From: Microbacterium luteolum
GTDB lineage: Bacteria > Actinomycetota > Actinomycetes > Actinomycetales > Microbacteriaceae
Reading direction: 5' to 3'
NCBI RefSeq assembly: GCF_039533965.1
Contig: NZ_BAAAUN010000001.1
Location: 1,896,950-1,960,949, forward strand
DNA length: 64,000 bases
Both the position numbers and the translations under genes were made by a program. The notes under the pieces were generated by a model that did not search any database, was not told the origin of the DNA, and worked only from the letters and a program-made list of their open reading frames with translations. Positions 60,113-64,000 of the stretch are shown here, in pieces; positions within the stretch are counted from its first letter, which is position 1, and every line of letters begins with the position of its first letter.

Positions 60113-63100
60113 GCACGGCATCCCGGCGGCCCGGCACCCGCCGACCGATGAAGAGAAGGCCGAGTCCGAGCGCGGCGATCACGGCGCCGATACCGGCAGC
60201 GACCCACGCCGTCGATGAGGGGATGTCGAGATACACCGTGATGCCGAGGATGCGCGACAGCCCCCACGGCAGCAGCCCCATCTGATCGTTCCACGCGGTG
60301 AGGGCCCGTTCGAGTCCGACCATCGCGACGACCGCGGCCGGTACCGCGAGCCCGGCACCGATCGCCGCGAGTACTGCGCCCGTCGCCCGCCGTGCGCCGA
60401 TGCGGGCGGCGAGCGCCCACCCGACGGCCACGAACAGCCAGACGAACAGCGCGAACGCCAGGGCGATGTAGAGCGAGCGGCGCACCGGATCGGTCCAGAA
60501 CGCGAACCAGTAGCCGCCTGGTCCGCTGAACGAGAGCGCCGCCAGCACCAGGGCGCAGCGCAGCACGACGACGCCGCCGATCGTTGCCAGCACCGCCCAC
60601 CCCCACCGGCCGCGGAACAGCACGAGCAGCAGCGCGACGAACACGGCCCACGCGCCGAGCGTGACGGCGAGATGCACCCAGGAGAGGAACGACGTCTGCA
60701 CCGCCCGCGTCGCGACGAGGAGGGCGCCCGGTACGAGGACCAACAGGATGTGGTCGGCGCGCAGCATCCCGAGCGTCGACTCCCCCGCTCGCCACGGACG
60801 GGTCGAGCTGACCCAGGTCGCGCGCGCGGCCATCGCCCCGGGCCGCCGGACCAGTCGCGTGCGCGCGGACAGGATGCCGATCAGCACCCACGTCGCGGTG
60901 AGCACCATCAGCACGCGCGCGATCCAGGCCATGGCGAGATCGTGATCGCCGCGTTCCACCCCGAGCTCAGCGGCGGTGAGATTGAACGCCCGGTGGTCGA
61001 CGTCTCCTTCATAGGCGGCGAGGTGGGCCGCGGCCTGCGCGGTGTACGCGTCGCGGGCAGTCTGCCATGCGGCGTAGGAGTCGGCCGAGAGCGTGTCGTG
61101 CCACGCGGCCTGGTGAAGGATCATCGCCCGGTACGAGCCGAGCAGGTCGAGCGTGTCCTGCTCGTAGTCGAGGCTGCCGAGGAAGGCCTCCCGCAGCCCG
61201 GGGTCGCGCCAGGTCGACGGGTCGGTGCGCTCGATCAGCGTGCGCATCCGCGCCACGGCTTCGGAGGCCACGTCGCCACCCTGCACAGCCTCGTCGAGTC
61301 TGTCCCGGGAGATCGTGTAGATCACGTCGAGCACCGCGGAGTCGCCGGTGAGGATGTCCCATTCGAAGATCCACATCATGGGCGGGGGCTCGAGTCCGAT
61401 CGCCGACACGCGCTGCTCGGCGAACGGCGGGATGTACAGGCCCTGCTCGATGGCGGTCCGCGACAGCGCCATCGCCTCCGCGATCGCCTGGACCGTGGCC
61501 GGGTCGTCGGAGAACCACTCCCGCGCCCATCCGGCCGTGATCTCGGCCGGGTCCGCGTCCGGATCGCGCGCGAGTTGCACGGCGAGCTGCGAGTTCAGGT
61601 CCGCGAGCTGCCAGAAGCCCGCCTTGTCGTAGAGGATCATCGGCCCGGCGCGCCACGGGCCGCCGTCCTGCGCCCACGCCCAGATACCCTCGATGTGCTC
61701 GTTCGATGCGAGCAGCTCCTGCAGCGCCCAGGCGTACTCCGCGCCGAGGTCGTTCGGGAACGCCCCGTTGTTCTCGAACTCGCGGCGGCTCTGGAATTCG
61801 ACGATGCGCCGCTGCTCACCCTGTTGCAGGGTGTCGTTCAACGGCAGCCAGCTGTAGAAGTCTCCGAGCGTGTATTTCGTCGACACGATCAGCGCGGGCG
61901 AGTCGATCCCGCCGAGCACGGCCTCGTACGACGCGGCGTTCGTGTGCATGTCACCGACGGCGCCGACGCCGACGCTCCAGGTGCGGAAGATCACCTCTCG
62001 TCCGGACTCCTCGGCCTGACCGGTGAGCGCGGTGAGCATCGCCCGCACCGCCTCGGGAGTGGTCACGGCCAGCGCCGAGTAGTAGTCCCACCCCTCGACG
62101 TCGTACACCCGCCCCGCTTCGCCGATGCGGATGAGCACCCCGTCGAGGGCGGGTTCCGCCGCGTAGAGCTCGTCGAGCCCTGCGGTGTACACGTTCCAGA
62201 GCTCCGGCGACGTGGTGTCGAGCGCACCGAGACGGTCGGTGAGGTAGTCCTCGAGCGGCGACGTCAGCGTGAGCATGTCGGTCCGCAGGAACACCTTCAT
62301 CCCGAGCTCTTCGGCGCGGTCCCAGAACGGCCCGAACGCTTCGCGCAGCGCGAGCGCCTTGTCCACGTGCGCGTCGCCGTCCGCATAGACGCCATCGACC
62401 TCGTCGAAGGTCACGAATTCGACGAAGCCGGGGAAGGAGATGGCGTTGTAGCCGTCCGCGATGACCCTCCTGAGGTATCCGTCGTAGTCGTCGTAGGCCG
62501 CGGCAAGCGCCTCCTCGTCGATATACGGCGCCTCGGCGAGGAACACGTCCGCGAACGCCTTCGATGCGTGCGAGTAGTCGGTTCCCGGGAGCCACTCGGC
62601 CGGATCGGCCGCCACGCCGACCGCGCCGAGATCGACCATGCGGAACGGGAGGCGCGACGTCACCGGCGTCCCGATGCCCGCCGCGATGGCCTTCCCCTGT
62701 CGGATCGCCGACGCGATGTCGTATATGCCTCGTGCCGCGCCGGCCTCGCCGGACGTCTCGATGCGCAGTGCGTCCGGCGTGCCCGTCAAGACGTAGGTGT
62801 CGTCATCGATCTCGCCGGCGAGCGGACCGCCCATCGCGATCGTGAGCGTGGCGCTGCCCTTGGTCTCGACCCCGGACAGCGCCGCGTCGAGCTCGTCGAC
62901 CGCGACGCGCATCCGCTCGGTCCCGCCGTAGCCGAGCACGGTGATCCGAGGGGGTGGGACGGATGCCGTCACCGTCTCGACCGCGCGGGACTCCCCACCC
63001 ATCCGCTCGGCGGGCTGCGCACGGATCCCGAGGGCGTCGCCGACGACGAGTCCGACTCCGGCTCCCGCAGCCAGCAGCACGATCACCACGATCAGGGCGA

Positions 63101-63152
63101 GGATGCCGCGGACGCGCGCCGACTTCTCCGGCACGGCCGTCTTCGCTCGCAT
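60099..63152 (-). CDS. Large membrane protein with glycosidase-like ectodomain, function unknown
   Basis: The 1017-residue product has an N-terminal membrane helix (ILALIVVIVLLAAGAGVGLVVG), an ectodomain of about 690 residues, and a C-terminal block of roughly eight membrane helices from about residue 741. The ectodomain opens with an alpha/beta unit like the N-terminal domains of GH20, GH67, GH84 and GH115 enzymes, then shows a TIM-barrel-like region (LPFRMVDLGAVGV, GYNAISFPGFVEFVTFDEVDGVY, KVFLRTDMLTLTSP, FRTWSVGVGAVGD, IEGIWAWAQDGGP). I infer a glycosidase-like fold but cannot name catalytic residues. TAGAGT ends six bases before the ATG, so the start is probably leaderless. Confidence 0.75.
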   Translation of the reverse strand: MRAKTAVPEKSARVRGILALIVVIVLLAAGAGVGLVVGDALGIRAQPAERMGGESRAVETVTASVPPPRITVLGYGGTERMRVAVDELDAALSGVETKGSATLTIAMGGPLAGEIDDDTYVLTGTPDALRIETSGEAGAARGIYDIASAIRQGKAIAAGIGTPVTSRLPFRMVDLGAVGVAADPAEWLPGTDYSHASKAFADVFLAEAPYIDEEALAAAYDDYDGYLRRVIADGYNAISFPGFVEFVTFDEVDGVYADGDAHVDKALALREAFGPFWDRAEELGMKVFLRTDMLTLTSPLEDYLTDRLGALDTTSPELWNVYTAGLDELYAAEPALDGVLIRIGEAGRVYDVEGWDYYSALAVTTPEAVRAMLTALTGQAEESGREVIFRTWSVGVGAVGDMHTNAASYEAVLGGIDSPALIVSTKYTLGDFYSWLPLNDTLQQGEQRRIVEFQSRREFENNGAFPNDLGAEYAWALQELLASNEHIEGIWAWAQDGGPWRAGPMILYDKAGFWQLADLNSQLAVQLARDPDADPAEITAGWAREWFSDDPATVQAIAEAMALSRTAIEQGLYIPPFAEQRVSAIGLEPPPMMWIFEWDILTGDSAVLDVIYTISRDRLDEAVQGGDVASEAVARMRTLIERTDPSTWRDPGLREAFLGSLDYEQDTLDLLGSYRAMILHQAAWHDTLSADSYAAWQTARDAYTAQAAAHLAAYEGDVDHRAFNLTAAELGVERGDHDLAMAWIARVLMVLTATWVLIGILSARTRLVRRPGAMAARATWVSSTRPWRAGESTLGMLRADHILLVLVPGALLVATRAVQTSFLSWVHLAVTLGAWAVFVALLLVLFRGRWGWAVLATIGGVVVLRCALVLAALSFSGPGGYWFAFWTDPVRRSLYIALAFALFVWLFVAVGWALAARIGARRATGAVLAAIGAGLAVPAAVVAMVGLERALTAWNDQMGLLPWGLSRILGITVYLDIPSSTAWVAAGIGAVIAALGLGLLFIGRRVPGRRDAVPSSG

Positions 63153-63214
63153 GGAGGAACTCTATCGACGTCTGGGGACGGTTCGATGCACGGCGTCCGC
63201 CGCGGATCGACCGC

Positions 63215-64000
63215 CTACAGGTCCTCGACCGCGCGTCGCGCGTCCGCGACCTCATCGGCCGCGGCATCCGCCTGCTCCTGGGCCTTCGCGTGCATCGCCT
63301 CGACCTCCGGAGTCTCGCGCTGCACGCGTTCGACCTCCTTCCGCACCTTCGCGAGCCGGGCCTCGAGGTCGGCCTCCTCCTCGGACAGCTCCGAGGCGCG
63401 CGACCGGAGCGCCTCCCGCGCCTTGATCTGCTTCGCCAGCTCGCGCTCCGCCGCGGTGAGCTCCTTCTCCGCCGCGGCGACACGCTTCTCGGCCTCTCGG
63501 CGCACCCGCCGAGCCTGCAGCTCATCAGCTGGACGCGCGGGAGACGGCTCGAGCGCGGTGACCTCGCCTGCCACGGCGTCTCGGACGTCATCCGCACTCC
63601 CGGTCGGCTCGAGCGCACGAACCAGCCGCCCAGAGGCGACAGCGGCGGCAGCATCCGGATCGAAGAACGCGGCCGAGATGGTCTGCTCCACGGCCTCGAG
63701 CGTCGCCGGTGTGATGCGCTCGCCGCGGGACCCCGCCAGTTCCGCCGCGGTCTCGGCCAACCGTCGGGTGAGAGCCCGGCGTTCTCTGCCGAGCTTCGCC
63801 AGCGCGGCGGCATCCAGGTCATCCTGCGCCTCGCGGAGCTCGGCGGCGAGCTGCAGCGCCTGGTCCAGCTGCCCCGCGCGCTCCTGGGCGAAGACGTTCA
63901 CGACCCAGGCCGCGATAGACGGCTTCCGGAGGGCGCGGATCCGTGCGGACAGCGCGGCGTCGCCGACCTCCTTGGCGCGCGCGTTGCGCGCGGACACGAA
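63215..64000 (-). CDS. Coiled-coil protein, function unknown (5' end outside window)
   Basis: The frame is open through the right edge of the window, so the start is missing. About 260 residues are visible. The first part contains ARIRALRKPSIAAWVVNVFAQERAGQLDQALQLAAELREAQDDLD, a conserved-looking actinobacterial segment, and the last ~110 residues are a charged coiled coil (AEKRVAAAEKELTAAERELAKQIKAREALRSR). No enzymatic motif is visible. It lies 62 bases upstream of the large membrane protein gene on the same strand. Confidence 0.72.
   Translation of the reverse strand, partial: FVSARNARAKEVGDAALSARIRALRKPSIAAWVVNVFAQERAGQLDQALQLAAELREAQDDLDAAALAKLGRERRALTRRLAETAAELAGSRGERITPATLEAVEQTISAAFFDPDAAAAVASGRLVRALEPTGSADDVRDAVAGEVTALEPSPARPADELQARRVRREAEKRVAAAEKELTAAERELAKQIKAREALRSRASELSEEEADLEARLAKVRKEVERVQRETPEVEAMHAKAQEQADAAADEVADARRAVEDL

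Overview
This is a high-GC, densely coding stretch of an actinobacterial chromosome. Gene content, gene order and frequent leaderless starts (a TAnnnT hexamer exactly six bases before ATG or GTG) fit Microbacteriaceae, most likely Microbacterium. That assignment is inferred from style and not from a database match. Both edge genes are cut: a RuBisCO-superfamily gene on the left and a coiled-coil protein gene on the right.

Layout. (1) 1-3546: the end of a RuBisCO-like gene with its DUF1537 sugar-acid kinase, a VOC/HxlR pair behind its own operator, and a Fic gene with a perfect palindrome over its promoter. (2) 3622-28414: a carbohydrate island for L-rhamnose and rhamnosides. It holds a GH2 beta-galactosidase, an aldo/keto reductase, an SMP-30 lactonase, a DUF4862 protein, an NAD-dependent sugar dehydrogenase/epimerase, two GH78 alpha-L-rhamnosidases around a LacI regulator, an ABC importer without its ATPase, a nucleotidyltransferase, rhaI, a fused rhamnulose-1-phosphate aldolase/dehydrogenase, rhaB, and a GH3 enzyme facing a TetR regulator. 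Five near-identical TTGAAACGATTCAT-type sites sit on the promoters of this island and suggest one LacI-controlled regulon. (3) 29089-39019: an LCP cell-wall protein, tRNA-Ser, a HAD hydrolase, serS, a lipid kinase, a lipoprotein, cardiolipin synthase, a small membrane protein, a DUF4192 protein and lysS. (4) 39101-51600: a DUF2207 membrane protein, then the conserved actinobacterial block tilS-hpt-ftsH-folE-folP-folB-folK-DUF3180-PH-PH-DUF2520, interrupted by an inverted DUF937 gene. (5) 51638-57551: 3-hydroxybutyrate dehydrogenase, an MHS-type transporter and a divergent LysR regulator, then a TMEM175-like channel, ppa and an M23 peptidase. (6) 57761-64000: tRNA-Glu, tRNA-Asp and tRNA-Phe, a peptidase E homologue, small proteins, and a 1017-residue membrane protein with a glycosidase-like ectodomain.

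How it works together. Secreted or cytoplasmic rhamnosidases, beta-galactosidase and beta-glucosidase would trim plant glycosides. The ABC importer would take up the sugar, and RhaI, RhaB and the aldolase/dehydrogenase fusion would convert L-rhamnose to dihydroxyacetone phosphate and L-lactate. A reductase and lactonase under the same operator type hint at a parallel oxidative branch. Most other genes are housekeeping.

The most unusual observations are short interspersed repeats read in frame inside serS and folE, the shared operator set, the palindrome on the fic promoter, the membrane-anchored glycosidase-like protein and the large number of leaderless starts. There is no gene-free stretch longer than 300 bases, no rRNA, no insertion sequence and no CRISPR array.
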